A DNA stretch of 64,000 nucleotides, taken from the NCBI GenBank assembly GCA_029717555.1, contig JAMDHS010000045.1, positions 1-64,000 on the forward strand, given 5' to 3'. Shown in pieces: positions 1 through 13,206 of this stretch (its first letter is position 1; every line of letters begins with the position of its first letter). This stretch comes from Peribolospora baueri (lineage: Eukaryota > Basidiomycota > Peribolosporomycetes > Peribolosporales > Peribolosporaceae). The translations under genes and the position numbers were made by a program. The notes below the pieces were generated by a model. It made no database searches. It was not told the DNA's origin and saw nothing but the letters and a program-made list of their open reading frames with translations.

Positions 1-1
1 C

Positions 2-529
2 GAGGGCGAAGTAGGGGAGGTTTGCAGACCTAGACCCTCCTTGCCCGGCAGCGAGCTGCAAGGGCACCTATACCTCGTCACTCCGGAAGGAAGGCTGCAG
101 GCCTACGAATACACACCGAACGACAGTCAGGGCGTCGAGGGGTTCGACGACTTCCTCGATGAGTTCGTGGGCTTCATGCAAGCCTCTCCCGCCGGCCGTG
201 CCTTCTCCCTCGAGCTGAGCAACGACAGGACCGGCAGACTGGTGAGGGAATTTGAGCTGCCCGAGCATCGCTCCACCGGCCTTCTCCCTGTGCGGTTCTT
301 TGAGGACGACGCCCCCCCAACGGTGATAACAAACCGCGTCTTCAGGGGAGGACTTACCACGCACGCCCAGCATTGCCTGTTCATCAAAAAGACTGAACTT
401 CACAAAATCTACTGGACCAAGTGCGACACCGCGATGAAAAGGCGCACGTCGCTCGTTCGTTCAGTACCACTGCACAGTGTCGCTAAGGGGCAGGGCGGGC
501 GGACAGCCATAGGCTGCGTGCAGGAATGA
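2..529 (+). CDS. 3' part of an unrecognised gene, cut by the window start
   Basis: The frame starting at base 2 is open from the window edge to a stop at 527-529. Up to about position 350 it shows strong C/G preference at third codon positions and a believable acidic-aromatic protein, for example FDDFLDEFVGFMQ and RTGRLVREFELPEH. The antisense frame lacks this signature. After about 350 the codon use weakens, so the true coding part may end at an intron near there and the rest may be 3' sequence. I do not recognise the family. It converges on the Mug190-like gene, which ends at 1230. No ATG is needed inside the window because the 5' part lies outside it. Confidence 0.4.
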   Translation, partial: EGEVGEVCRPRPSLPGSELQGHLYLVTPEGRLQAYEYTPNDSQGVEGFDDFLDEFVGFMQASPAGRAFSLELSNDRTGRLVREFELPEHRSTGLLPVRFFEDDAPPTVITNRVFRGGLTTHAQHCLFIKKTELHKIYWTKCDTAMKRRTSLVRSVPLHSVAKGQGGRTAIGCVQE

Positions 530-1229
530 CCGAACGCACTCCGCACTCCTCGGCACCTTTCTTCCCTCCTTTTGTCACTATCAAACTTTCTCATTCCTTT
601 GTCTTCTCCCCATTGTCCCATTCTGTCACTTGCAGCATAAACGTTGCAAATCTCGCTCGAGAAGGGGCGCTGCATCTTCCCGGACGAGGACACGCAGAAG
701 GGATTTTCAAATACGAACACATAGCTCGATACAAGGAGTGGTGCAGGTGAGGGGGCAGGGCAATGAATGCAGGAGGGAGTGCGGAGGTGGAAAGGTACGT
801 TCGCTGGACATCTGGGTGGCCCTGGCCGAGGGATTCGTGTTTTGAGGCGAGACGGCAACAGCAGTGGCCCCGTAGAAGACCTCGAGAATTCGCTGCAAAG
901 CGGCAGGCTGTACTGCTTGCCTCCATGCTCTCGGTGAGCACTGGCACCATCATAAGCGACGTAGACCACTCTTCGCTTACGCTTGACTTTTCCTGTCGTC
1001 TCTGCCTCCACAGCTTCAGCTTCGGCCACCTCGCCGGCCTCGTGGATCTGCGATCCTTCACAATGTGCCAAGTCGCCGGCACGACAAATACTCTCTTCGT
1101 CCGTCCTCACCCCCTCTCTAGACACCCGAACAGGCGACCAAGCCTGAATAAAGAGTTGAATACCGTTTCTGGGCGAGCACGCCGAATCCGAACGCGAGCC
1201 GATTTCGTAAACCGACCCCTCCATGTGCT
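530..1229. other. intergenic region between convergent genes
   Basis: About 700 bases lie between the end of the plus-strand frame at 529 and the stop of the Mug190-like gene at 1230. Both strands carry long open frames, but none shows codon bias, splice continuity or a recognisable family. The minus-strand frame 409-1233 looked at first like an extension of the neighbour, but the spliced reading of that gene stops at 1230. Probably 3' untranslated sequence of both genes. Confidence 0.35.
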
Positions 1230-4200
1230 TCATCCTACATGACTTATCCCTTCGTTCTCCATGTCAACCTTATGCGATCGCTCCGGCGTTATTCTCGCCT
1301 CTCGCGTCATCTTGACCGCCTTATCCTTCAGATTGTCCTGCGAAGCGAGGGACATGTCAGCGCCCGTTCGTCTCTCGCGTGCAGCCGGTCAAAGATGGGA
1401 TCGTGCGATACCGATCGTGGGTAACCCCCTGGCGAGAAAGCTCACCTTGACCCATTGCAGACTGCGAAACGCCGGCACCTGCATGACGCCCTTGTGTTCG
1501 CGGTGAATAGCCCGTCGCCTCTCCCTCCTCGTCTCAGCTTCACAATTACCGTCGCTCTCGTATGCCGACTCGTGCGTCTCGCTCGTCCTGGCACTCCGCA
1601 GACTCTCACGGTCGCTGTTATCGGACGCCTTTTCCCAAGCCGCTCGTTCGGCAGACGGGGGCTCGAGCTCGCCGGGTTGCACCCGACCGATATCAGAGCT
1701 GCTGTCTTTCGTACGGCTGATCGAATCCCAGCTCCGACGGCTTACACCTTCTCCATCAGATTGCGCTCCGCCCGACAGCTCCGCGGGAGCCGCCCGAGAC
1801 GCGGAGGCGACCTTGCGCCTATTTGTACGAAGCCGACGGCGTTCGCCTAGAGAGACGACCGTCTCGTACGTCTCGAATGCGTACCGGAACTCGTTGTCGC
1901 CGACCTTAAGGGTACGAAATATCCGCATGAGCTCATTTGATCATCACCATAAACGCGCGCCACGAGCGGGCAAAGATGAATCAATCCCACTTACAGCAAG
2001 CGATTCATGACGCGGCCCGATGCCGGCGTGGAACGTCAGGTCGATTTCCAGCTGGCCAATGACCTTCGATGGATTATGTGATTCTCCAAGCTGGGCGTCG
2101 CATATCCCCGTCAGGACAGGATCTTCGCGATCGTGTGATCCTCGGGACATGGCGCTCTCTTTTGACTTGGAGTCAGCGTCCAGCATGTTTAGGCAGTCCT
2201 GCTCGAAGTGTGACCAGTCCATCCACTCAAACACGGGAAGTCGCAGGACGGTCCTCTCCCCGTCGCAGACGCGGTTAAGGAAGACGATCGTCTGTCCACA
2301 CGTATGATGTCGACCAGCCATTCGCGAACTGCCGCGTACGGTGATTTGCAAGGCTGACGGGTATCGTTGTCGAACTGGTATCTGTGTCGTGACTTGCGGG
2401 AACCATGAGTAGGACGCGCCCGCGTCTGTGCTCTCTTGCTCTGCGTCCGTGGACGCGAACGAAGCGGTGCCGCCAACCGTTTCCAAGAACAGGCCGATGG
2501 GCCTTGAAGTGATCGACTCTGGCAAGCCGACGACGCGAACGCTTGCGATCTCCAAAGTACCCACGTTCCATCCTCGGAGCGGCCGAGGGACCGAAGCTTC
2601 GATGCTCCGCCAGGTGAAAGAAACGAGAATCCGTCCATACCCTGGCGTAAAAACGCAAAAAAAAAAAGAAGTCTGAAAAATCGCTAGAACTGGAGGCAGC
2701 CGTCCGGAGCACATCTCCCCTCACCTAAGCCACCTGTGAGCGGGAAATATCTTGTCACAGAACCAGACTCCTGGAAAAGATCGGCGAGTCTCAAAGAAAC
2801 CACACCGAGTATAGGATCGCCCTCCCTCATGCGCGCGTCACGGCAGACGATGTCGACCTGGGACGTCGTCTAAGGGCCACAAAGATTAGAATAACTCAAA
2901 CCCTCGAGAGGCAGCCAAAGACGCTCGGTTGAGCACTTACCCAATCCCCTACGAAGCGTTCGCTTCCGGCATTGATAAACGGTCGGGGATTGAGCTTCTT
3001 CATCCTGGTTCTGAAGACCACTACAAAACGAGAATGAGGACAAGAAAACGGGAGATAAGCTTTCAACCTTGGTAGAGAAAACGAAGCAGACGCTCACCTT
3101 CGTCGTTCAAGATCACATGACAATATGAACTCGGGAGCTTCTGCACCCCCTCGGCGGTTCCCTCCTCATGCGTGGAGGCAACATTGGGCTTTCCGCCTTT
3201 CATCTTCGCCGCCTGTTTTAAAGACGGACGACCGCCGTCACGCAACTCGAGACCATCGATCTGGCGGATGAGGAAGGACAGGATGCCGCTCGGCATGTCC
3301 GCCCGTGGAAGCTCAGAGACGGCATCTGAGGTGTCGCCCATCCTTTTCATTAGCTCGGCGATCCGCTTCTTGCGCTCGCACTCGCGTTGGTCGACGATTT
3401 CGTCGCGGAGACCAGGAATACGCCAGGTGCGGATGAGCCGATCGAGTGTGGTCTCTCGTCGCTCTGCGGGATAACCCTCTGATGGCCGCTTGTTTGGATC
3501 ATCGGCGCTTGCTTCTTCCCTACTTTTCTCGCCTTTCCTGCGCGGGCCTTCTTCGTCCTCCGCCCGCGCCTGGGAATCGTTCCTAGATGGTGCCGGTTCT
3601 CCGGTCAGTCGCCCGGAGAGCGGGAAATAGCCCACGCTGTAGAGAAGGGTACCCTTCGTCTTACCCCCCCTCCGTATCGGACGCAAAGCATCTTCCCGCC
3701 GATCGAGAAATGGAACCGACCCGGCTATTTGCATGGCGTGAGCCCGGTTGAGCATGGGTACGAGATCAAGTTCGATTTTACCCAGGCTGATTGTAACCAA
3801 TAGTGGTCGAAGATTTCAGCAGTGAACGCCATGTACAGCCGCTAGCAAGCAAAGGTCAATGAGAACAAGTGTATGACTCACGCGTCGTCCGCGGAGAACC
3901 GATCGGCATCCAAGAGAGTTAATCTCAGCTTTTCCTTGTTCCTAATCTCGTCCGGTGAAACTTTAATGAAAGCTGTCTCCTGCCAGATAGGGTTGAGCGA
4001 CTTCCTGATGATCCTCGTAAAGAACTGCGGCTTGCCAGACCGAGCAAACGAGACGCTGACGAACGGGTCCGAATATCCGCTCATGTCGGCGGCGGGAAGG
4101 CCAAATGCGCGATGAAGGACAAGGCACACGACGCCGGTCGAGTAGGTGTCCACAGCCCCACTACCTAAGATTAGGCGCGCAAGGTCGATCGTGTAGGACT

Positions 4201-6318
4201 TGGGGGCGACGAAACCTTCAAGGACCCTATCCACGGAGCGGAGGATGCTTTGTAGCGTTTTGAAGATTGCAAATGCGTCAAATTCCGTCCGTCGTCACCG
4301 TGTGAGTCACACAAGTAAGAGGCGCAGTGCTCACTACGAAGAGAGCATGGGCAAGTCCATCACGTCAAGGATCATAGACTTGCCCAATGGCTTTGCGCTG
4401 ATCTCAAGCTAACCAATGACGCGGGGGAAGTGGTTCAACACCGTGACTCTCGCGGCACTCGAGTGAAGAGAGACGTGCTCGCGGCTCACCTTTGGATAGC
4501 CGACAAAAGTGAAAGCAACATGCTTTACGAACGGGGCAACGGGGACGAGCTGCAATCTCAATCGGATCTATGTTGTCGAGCCCGAAATTATACCTGCGTT
4601 AGATACCTGAGCAATGGAAAAAGACTTCTCTCCGCAGGACAGAACCGTTTTCAGGCGCCTCGACCTGGGCTGTTATCACTCACAGTGCCTTTGATACCAA
4701 CGACTTCCACCCACACGGCTGTGTGTGAAAGGAGAAGGGACAATACCGTTTCAGAGAGCGCACAGCACTGGGGCCGGCCCATGGCTGAATTCCAATCGGC
4801 ACAACACGCCAACACTCACGCAAGTCTACAGCCAAAATCTTCTGTACCCCGAGGCTGAGGTAGAGCAGCATATGCGCCTGCGTTAGGCGGTTAAGGTCTT
4901 CGGGGTTCTGCTGAGCGGCCGTGGCAGGAGGCTGGAGCTGGGACTGCCAGAGACCCCGCCGGTGTTGGGGTTCTCCACGATATATGAAGTCCACCTCGAG
5001 ATTCTGAAATTGGTATGATAGGCCACGGAAATACGGAAATAGGAAAGCGCGAGGACGGATCATGAAAAGAAGGCAGCAATGAGTGTCGTCACCTTGGATG
5101 GAATGGTTGTGCCTACTCACGACGTAGTCACCGGTGTCAACGTCAATTTCATCGCCGACGGGAATTTTCGATTCGTCTTCATCCTTCATCAACGTAAAGT
5201 CTGCTGTCGACTTCTCCCCTTCCTGCTCAACCGTGCTTCCTGGCCGGTCGTTCTCAGGTGTAGGGGAGGACGAGGCAGCGGAGGCAGAGTTGTTGTGTTT
5301 AAACCACCCCCCGGCTTTCTTCGCGATGGCGTTTAGAAAGTCTTGAGGTCCGTTCGGCAAGACGCGGAAACCAGTGACGCGGAGGGGATTGGTGCCCTGA
5401 TCCAGATCCTCTATTCGCACGCTATGCACGATCGAGGGCATCTGCTTCTGGAGCGCGTCCTCGAGGAGGTCCACGAACGGGGTGAAATAGTCCGGGTTGA
5501 TTAAGGGCCACATGGAGTAGAGGAGGGAGTTGACCCACTCGGCGGTCTCGGACAGGGAGCTGTCTGCGACCTAAGGTGTTCGAAGACGACAGAAGAGCGG
5601 GACGAGGAAATAGACAAGTCGCGTTCGAGTTTGTCCATCGGATTCGACTACAACCTGCTTAAAGTCGTCACAAAACACTCACCTGCGCCTCCACCCTCAC
5701 TCTCTCCGCCCTCTCCGTCCAATCCTGACTGAGCTTGTTCAACTTGGTCCAAAGCACGCTAGCGTTCAGCGCAACGAAAATGACGCTAAGCCAAGGCGAG
5801 ACACCGCGCAGGGCGATGAGGACAACAGAGGTAGAAACGAGAAAGGCAATGCAAAGCGTAATGTGCTGGGTGAAAGGATGCTGACTGTGAAGGTCCGCCA
5901 CATCCTTCCCCTCAGAGGCGCCTGTGCTCGTGAGAGGGGCAGAAAAGCCGGTGTCCTGAGGCGGCGTGAGACTGGAATCGGCGCGTTGTTGGGCAGAGGC
6001 CACGGGTGTGACCATGGAGTCTTCATCTTCGCCCTCGTCGGCCGTGTTGGAGTGGACAGCCTGTTCTCCCCGCGTCAGCCGGACAGGGGGAGGACGCACC
6101 TGGCTCTTAAGCGAGTCCTTCAGGCTGCCACCGCGCCCAGCCTGTTCTTCTTGTGGGCCCAAAGGAATCTCCCCTCTGTCTAAGTCTTTCTCTCGGCTAC
6201 CACTGTCGGCGGCGGTGTCGCGGCTACCGACGACAGTGGTATCATTTTGCGATGACGTAGAGCCGCGGTCCGCCTGCCGATACGTTGCGGTCGGGGTGAA
6301 GTCGTGGGCGACGACCAT
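1230..6318 (-). CDS. Mug190-like SMP and C2 domain membrane-contact protein
   Basis: A multi-exon gene for a membrane protein of the fungal Mug190 type, a relative of tricalbins expected to tether the ER to another membrane and carry lipid through its SMP domain. The N-terminal exon (about 6318-5690) has a polar head and two hydrophobic spans (ITLCIAFLVSTSVVLIAL and the stretch after it). An SMP domain follows (about 5580-4700; WPLINPDYFTPFVDLLEDAL, LRVTGFRVLP). One C2 domain lies at about 4170-3880 (GYSDPFVSVSF, SLNPIWQETAFI) and a second, more divergent one at about 2650-2000. The last exons read WVK, then DNLKDKAVKMTREARI, ending GISHVG and TGA at 1232-1230, joined by a GTGAGC donor at 1447 and a CGCAG acceptor. 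The ATG at 6318 is preferred over one at 6453, which would add a low-complexity leader. Family call is by domain order; individual introns are approximate. Confidence 0.72.
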
Positions 6319-6660
6319 GAGCTTTGCAAGGGGGCGGGAAAAGGCCACCAAGCGTTCGGGACAAGAGGCGGGGGCAGAGGATGGTGGGAGAAGGCATCGT
6401 CGTCCAGCAGGCTGGGCGAGGAAGGGCTGTAGGCATCGTGTTTCACACGTCATTCCCCCACACGTCCCGCGAATGCCTAACAGCTGCCGGGAGCGGCTTC
6501 AAAACACTCCGTAAGCAAGAATTTCAAAATGCAACCGTATCTTCCATATTTGGTCGCAGCCGCAGCCGCATCCATCTCTGCTAATATTTGCCTCCCTGGC
6601 TAACACGTGCATGTTCGACGGACAAACATTCTTAGATAAGATACACGTGCAAGGACGGCC

Positions 6661-9600
6661 TCAAGACCGGCCCGCGTATCGCTGCTTCTCAAACTCCCTC
6701 CAGAGCATCTTGAACAAGACCTTGCCGCCGGCGTCCAGCAAGGCCACCATGGCAGCGTCACGCTCATGCTCGCCCATCATCTCGCAGAGAGCGTATAAGC
6801 CCGATTCGAGCTCCTTGCGCACGGGAGGCGGGACGGAGATGAGAGGTTGGGTGAGGTGGCGGATGTACGCCACCATCACGTACGCTGCGTGCTTCGAGAA
6901 CGGCTTGACCAACGACTGCGCTTTCGCCTTGCCAGACCCTGACCAGCCGGCTAGCTGCGGCAGCGGAGTCGTCTTGGCGGTCAGGGTCGTGAGCAGACGG
7001 GCGCACGCCCGCGCCTCGACCACGCCAAGGGGCCGCTCAGCGGCGAGCCAGCCGGGCAAGCGATCGACGACGGCCCTGGTCTGTTTGGCGCCCAAGCTGG
7101 GCCGAACGGATCCCAAGAGAGTGACTGCTCTGCTAAGCAGAGACACGAGGTGGGGCAGCATCTCCATGACGAGGTCTCGTCGAAGGCGGACGAGGCTGGT
7201 GGCGATGCTGACCACGGCCAGGTAAATCGCCGAGGCTCGCTTGCCGTCGTCATGCTCGTGCGCCCGCCTTGCTTCGAGACAGCCGGTCAGAATCTGCCAG
7301 ACGAGGTCGACGTCGACGTGGCGGAGGAGGATGGCCTTCTCAGAGCACACAGCCTGCAACATGGTCACCATCTCCAATTGCAAGGCCGTGCACGCTCCGT
7401 CGAGCAGAGAGAGGCGATTGAGAAACACGGGCAGGGTCGCGCGAATCGTGCTCGCTGTGCCTGTCAACGATGGGCACAAAATACGAGAGTGAGGAAGTGG
7501 CCGAGCCGACGCGGGCGACCCAGCCAAAGCAAAGAGTCGCTCACCCTCGGGTGTATCGCAGTACAGCACACGCGCTATTCGAACGAGCACCAGACGAGCC
7601 GACGGTTCGGCCATGGTCGTCAAGGCGTCAATCACCTGGTTGAGTAAGTGAGCGTGGACGGCCGACGTCGCTGTCTTACTGGCTTGTGACAGGACCTCGA
7701 GCAGAGGCGGCCATGAGGTAGGTGCTTTCACAAAAAAGGAGGAGAGATGAGCGCGTTATAACGCCGAGGAGACTGAACAATACAGAACTCACCATCATCC
7801 TTTGTTGCCAGCAAGAAAGCGATGCTCGTTGCTAGGAACGCCGAGGCCGGCTCGAAGGTGTCTGAGCCTTGTGTGACGAGGGACAACATGGCGAGGAGAG
7901 ATCGAGCAAATTGCACCGCCTCCTTGACATCACCACGTACGTTCTTTGGCATTCGTTGCAAAGCCGCAAGGGTCGGTGCGACTAGTCTCGTAGCTTGGTG
8001 CATCAAGTCGTCTGGCAAGAGGCACTCGGACGGGTGTGAGACGCACGTGGACGCTGTTGACCAGCATCGAAAGCGTCAATGAAGCTGGCTCACCTGCACA
8101 GATCACTACATTTTCTTGACTGTTCAACCATCGGTCCGCTCTTGCGAGAGGGAGAACAGCTTCGAGGACTTCCCCAGTCCCGAGCAAGACGCTGGCATGC
8201 TCAGACATTGTCTCATGGATCCTGCTGAGAGCGTGTTTGACAACGGCCCGAGCATCTGCCACTAGGGGGCGAAGCACAGACGAGAGCTCCTTCCTGAAAC
8301 GCGAATGCATCGAAAATCATAGGGGTGAGCAATAGATCTTCCCGAGCGACAGCAAGCAGAACAGGTCTGGCGAACACACCTAGCTTCCAAGCGCACGCTC
8401 TCTTGGCAGATCTCGAGCACGAGCAAGAATGCTCTGTCTCGCAAGCTTAATCGAAGGCGGCGAACGATGTCTTTCTGAGCCGAGTGCAGAGTCGCTTCGA
8501 CGTCTTTTGCCAATGCCTGCAGCGGACGCCCTTCGCTCGATGCGAACTGCTGGATCAGGCTGGGTATGAGGGAGGGAATTTCGCGGCTTCTGGCAAAAGA
8601 CCTGTACGAGAGCGAGAACCGTAGACGTCGAGACATGTGTGAGCTATGAACCGAACAAACGCTCGCTGCCCGAGGACATGGAGACGTCAAATCCACCGGG
8701 GAAAGGCGTCTGACCTGTTCGTGTCCAGACAGGACACAAACAGCTGCAACGTGTCCGCACGTAGCTCGCTGGCATCCTCCTCCTTCGCCTGATTTATTGC
8801 AGATTTAGCCTGGTCGCCGTCCAGCATGCCGAAGAGTAATGCCCAGTTCGATGTCTGCTCCAAAGGAAGTACGAAGACGTCCACAAAAGACGATGAGAGA
8901 CAATGGAGACCTCGGCGCTGCTTGTAGGTGATACAGCCAAAGCCGACGTCACAGACGCGCAAGAACTTACGAAGTACTCCATGACACCGCTCCCCTCCAT
9001 CATCCTCAACGCAAACCTCCTCAACACCACCAACGCCGACCCTGACCGGGGATATCTCATCTGGCCCTGTGCGACTCCGTCCGCGCTCCCGACCCCCAGG
9101 CTCGAGCCTCGTCGCAGCGCGACATCTAGCCAGACGGCGCGCTTCGCTAGTACGAGAGGTGTGGAACGGTCGCGGGTGATGTATTGTGCCGGGAAACGGG
9201 CGAGGCAAGCGAATGCTTGGGTCGCGGACGCAATGGAGTCATCGGTGAGGGATTTGCATTCCATTGCGCCCTTCTTTTTCGACGAGTCGGAGACGGATCC
9301 CTCGGCGAACGCCTCCAGCTCGTCCAAAGAGGCGGTCTGCTCCAATACAAGGTCGAGAAGGGCCTCTGTGGAGCAGAAAGCAAGTAAGGTGTCAGCGAAA
9401 TCACAAAAAAATTCAAACTAGGCGCCGTGCCGGCAAGGGGATGGGTCTGTCCGCACCTCTTAACCTCCTCAGCTCGTAAAAGTTAGCATCTCGTCCGATG
9501 TAAATAGCAACTGTGGCGGGTGTGATCGGGCGCGATTCCGGGTGGAGGTTCGAAGACGCCACGGACATGGGCATGGAGAGAACGGTGCTGGATATGGTAC

Positions 9601-12600
9601 GGAGCTGTGTCGGCTCTGCGATATGACTGAGGCGAACAGTCGATCAGAAAGACACCGTCAGCAAGCGAAGACCGGTCAAATAGCACGCTTGTAGATGGCC
9701 GGAGCACGGGTGAGAGAATGAAGAGAGAAGACTCACTCGAAAACAAACCACCACCTGGTCGCAACCTCATACCACAAAGCAAGGGTTAGGTTATCCTTCC
9801 GCAAGTCGACGAGTCTGCCGCTCCACGAACTGGTAGGGGCCGGCGTATCGAGATTCTTCATGATGTCAGACAGAATCATGCTAGCCATCTTTGGCGGACT
9901 TCCGGTAAATATGCGCTCAAGTTCAATGTGCTGGAGCAAGGCGCGGGTCTGACGGATGCGGGTAGTCATGTGGAAGAGCGTGTGTGAACAAATAGACCAA
10001 GAAGAGAGCACGGAGGTGGGTCATCAGCGCTCACCACCTCAAAGACCACCTCGCTGTCATCCCATTCCTTATGGGAGCCAGCGTGCGAAATGACGTCCCG
10101 CAGCGAGTCGAGTGCGGACCCCACGAACGTCTGCATCCAATTCGCCTTCAGAACGCCGCTCGAGACGGCATCCTCCTCCTCAGCTTGTCGTTGTGGCGCG
10201 GTCACGCCGGGCGCGTACTCAGCGACCCCCAAACCTCGACTGGCTATCGCATACTGGACTCGTAAAGCCTGCGACGCAACGTGGCGGATCGCCTTCGAGA
10301 GTGAAGACCGGTCGCTATCGTCGACCTGCGTGATCTTCACAAGAGGTCGTAGGTGCGGTAGCTTGACCGAGAAGAAACCGTCAGGAGAAATCTCGCTATC
10401 CAAAGCGCAGAGATCTTTGAAGCAAATGGAATGGGCGACTTGATTGATGTCATCCCTGAGAGGCGTACGTATGGGTATGCTCAGAAAGAGGATCTCGAGC
10501 AGAGCCCAGCGGGCAAATAGGTCCGTCCACATCGGAGGGCCGTCTGGAGAATCGGTTTTCAGGCTGTCGATCTGGCCGTTCTGCTTGAGTCGCTTCCTCG
10601 GCCTCGATTCTCCATCTAGTGTCGGCTCCCAGAGCTTCCCCGCCGCTTCTCGCGCGCCTTCGAGAAGAGGTAATACCTGCATGGGCGTCAAAAAGTCCCT
10701 AAACAGCCTCCTCAGGCATGAGGTGAACTCATTGGACAAGAGAACACCTCTCCGGATGTCTTCGATGGTGTTGGTGGGGTCACGCAGGGCCACACAAAGG
10801 GACATGGAGAGGAGCGCATAGAACGAGGGGAGGTCACGCATTTGGGCGAAGTATGTGGAAAGGGAGGTGAGAAAACGGTGGGCGGAGGGCGTGGCAGGCT
10901 GGGAAAGCTTTCATGCCAGTGGAAATGTGGGATGAGGGTCAGCGGGAGGGGACGACATGTCGTGTACCAGTAGTGGGAAGGGATTAAATCAGGGACGCTT
11001 GCCAGAGTGACAAGACTCACAGGCAAAGAGGAAAGGCGGACTAGGATTCTAGGTCCCAGAGCTTCAATGACGGTTTCGTGATGTAGGGAGAGCAGCACAT
11101 CGAGACATGTGATGCAATGGGCGGCCAAGGCTCCTGGCAGGAGGACGTCGACGAAGGAACAAAAAAGCAACATTTCAGCCTAAACATTGGCCTTGCACAG
11201 GAAGACATCCCTTTGAAACGGGAGCAAGATAGACTCATAGGCTCACCCTGTTCCTTATCGTCGCTCTCCATTTCTTCCACGCATCGCACAGCAACCTTAC
11301 GCAAACTATCCTTCCACTCCTGTTCATCTCTTCCCGTCGATCCTAGGGCGAAGACCTTCTCCTCCTCCACGACCTCCACCATCTTCTTCCTCGCTTCTGC
11401 ATTGCACATTTTCATCACTGCATCCGAGTGGTGGTCACGGAGAAACAGCTCTGAAGAAGAGGCGAAGAAGCGATGCACCTGAAGGCGCAGATCAGCTGCA
11501 GGATCTGATCTGTGGCCTGCACTGGAAGCAGCGGAAGTGGAGAAGAGGGCAGCGCGGTGGCGGCGGAGCGAGGAGATGTGCAACTTGAACAGGAGGGGAA
11601 GGCAGTGCAAAACTAAAGATAAAGAGCCAGAACAGAACGTTGAGCACGTTCATATCGCACCAGGGGCAGACAGCACCGTCGCACTGCGAAGCGACTCACC
11701 GCTCTTCCCTGAGGCTTCGTCGTCGCATGCGAGTTTGTCGAAGAGAGCAGCTAGTAGCTCATCCTGGTCCTCTTCGCCGCGCCTGACAAACTGCGTCACG
11801 ATCTCGAAGCTAAAGAGACATTCATTGCCGACCTCAATCACCCTCTGTCGTAGTCGTACGAGGTGCTCGGGAACAGGTGCGCCTCTTTGCGACGTGTTAA
11901 CCAGAGAATCGAGCTTGAGGACGGAGGAGAGCCATGCGGCTAGGCCTGACTCGAGGAAATGTCGATGGCGCTGAAACAAGGGAAGCAGGAGACGACACGC
12001 ATCTTGCGCATTCAAACGACCGCGTCTGTTGACAGGAAAAAAGAAAGCGCCCGGCTCACCTTCTTCTCCGCTCCCGCGGCACCCTGCCCTTTCCTGACGG
12101 CCTCCAGCCACGTCTCAAACCAATCGCCTAGCATCTTCGACCATAACTCTTCGACCACCGCCTCCATACATTTCGTCCCTCGCTCCACCTCCTCGCCCGC
12201 GAAGGGAAGCCGACTCAAGCATTGCAGAGCCGCGCAGAGAGAGTCATTGAGAATGTCCGACGAGGGGACTTTCGGAGTAGCTAAGGGAAGAAGGATCTTG
12301 AAAGACAAAGAAGCGGTGGAGAGAAGGGCGGCGGAGGAGGGTTGAGAGGAGAGAAAGCGATTGAAGATGGGCAAGATTGGAGATTTGGACAGCAGGGTGG
12401 AAAGGCTGGCAGCGGCAACAACGCTGGTGAAGGAGGTAGAAGGCATTTCGGCGGTGAAGGATTGGGGATCCGAATTCGTTGCTGAGACGCCTGCGCGCTG
12501 GAGGATGGAGGTCATGAGGCTCCAGTATCGGACGTCCAAGAGGGGATCGCTGCAAGTTCATGCATGGCGTGGCCGACGCGGCGTCAGCCGGTCGTCCTTC

Positions 12601-12901
12601 GAGCTCGTTCCTCTTTGCCAAGCCTGAAGCGCACACGCTCAACTCACTGCCTACTGCTCTCCTTCTCCTTCCCTCCGTCCAGCTTATCCTTCTCTCCCTT
12701 TCCGGCCGCCTTCGCGACATGCTCCAAGCACCACTCGAGCAGCAGCTCGGATTTGCGCGGAACGAACAACCGCTCGTTCTCCCATGCGAGCGTCGCGAGG
12801 TCGACCTTGGAGGGACCAGAATGTGAGGGGGGATCATGTGGGGCTTTGAGGGCCTTGACGAGCGTCTCTGATGTCAGCGACGGTGGTTGAAGCGTCGTCA
12901 T
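6661..12901 (-). CDS. URB2: Urb2/Npa2-like nucleolar pre-60S ribosome biogenesis protein
   Basis: A large, mostly helical protein split by many short introns. Urb2 acts in early 60S assembly and 27S pre-rRNA processing in the nucleolus. The last exon (7731-6661) carries the typical Urb2 C-terminal signature: LESGLYALCEMMGEHERDA, a Leu/Ala-rich segment, then KVLFKMLWREFEKQRY. The first exon (12901-12644) starts MTTLQPPSLTSETLVKALK and contains ATLAWENERLFVPRKSELLL, the lattice seen at Urb2 N-termini. The exons between are Leu-rich and weakly conserved, as expected for this fast-evolving family. Downstream is the 5' end of the Mug190-like gene on the same strand. Upstream it shares a promoter of about 305 bases with the PEBP-like gene. 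The family call rests on both ends; the middle exon boundaries were not resolved base by base. Confidence 0.75.
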
Positions 12902-13206
12902 GGCTGGCTGCTGTAGACAAACCGAGGCAAGGAGCTCGGGCCCCCTCCCTCTTGCACTCGTCCAAAATTATTACTGCGGCAATCGCCGGTTCGCGGCGGC
13001 CCGGCGAGGCGCTGGGCGCGGGAATGCGGAAACTATGATGATGCAAGGCGCGTAGGGGGACACCCTGCTTTTCTGGTTGCACCCCTTTCTCTCCTTCTTC
13101 CCTTCTTCCATCTCGCTGTCTCTTTTCCTTTCATTCGCCTCTGATCCTCTCGTCAGTCTCTCGCTCCTTCTCTCTTCTCTCTTTTTCACCCACCGACCTA
13201 TCCGTT
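12902..13206. promoter_or_regulatory. divergent promoter region, URB2 and PEBP-like gene
   Basis: About 305 bases separate the two start codons. The half next to the plus-strand gene (13080-13200) is almost pure pyrimidine (CTTTCTCTCCTTC runs), the leader type seen before other genes here. No clear TATA box was seen on either side. Confidence 0.4.

Noticed and set aside
409-1233. 274-residue minus-strand frame as C-terminus of the Mug190-like gene
   Set aside because: The spliced reading through the exon DNLKDKAVKMTREARI ends at the stop 1232-1230; the frame beyond needs a phase that no splice pair gives.
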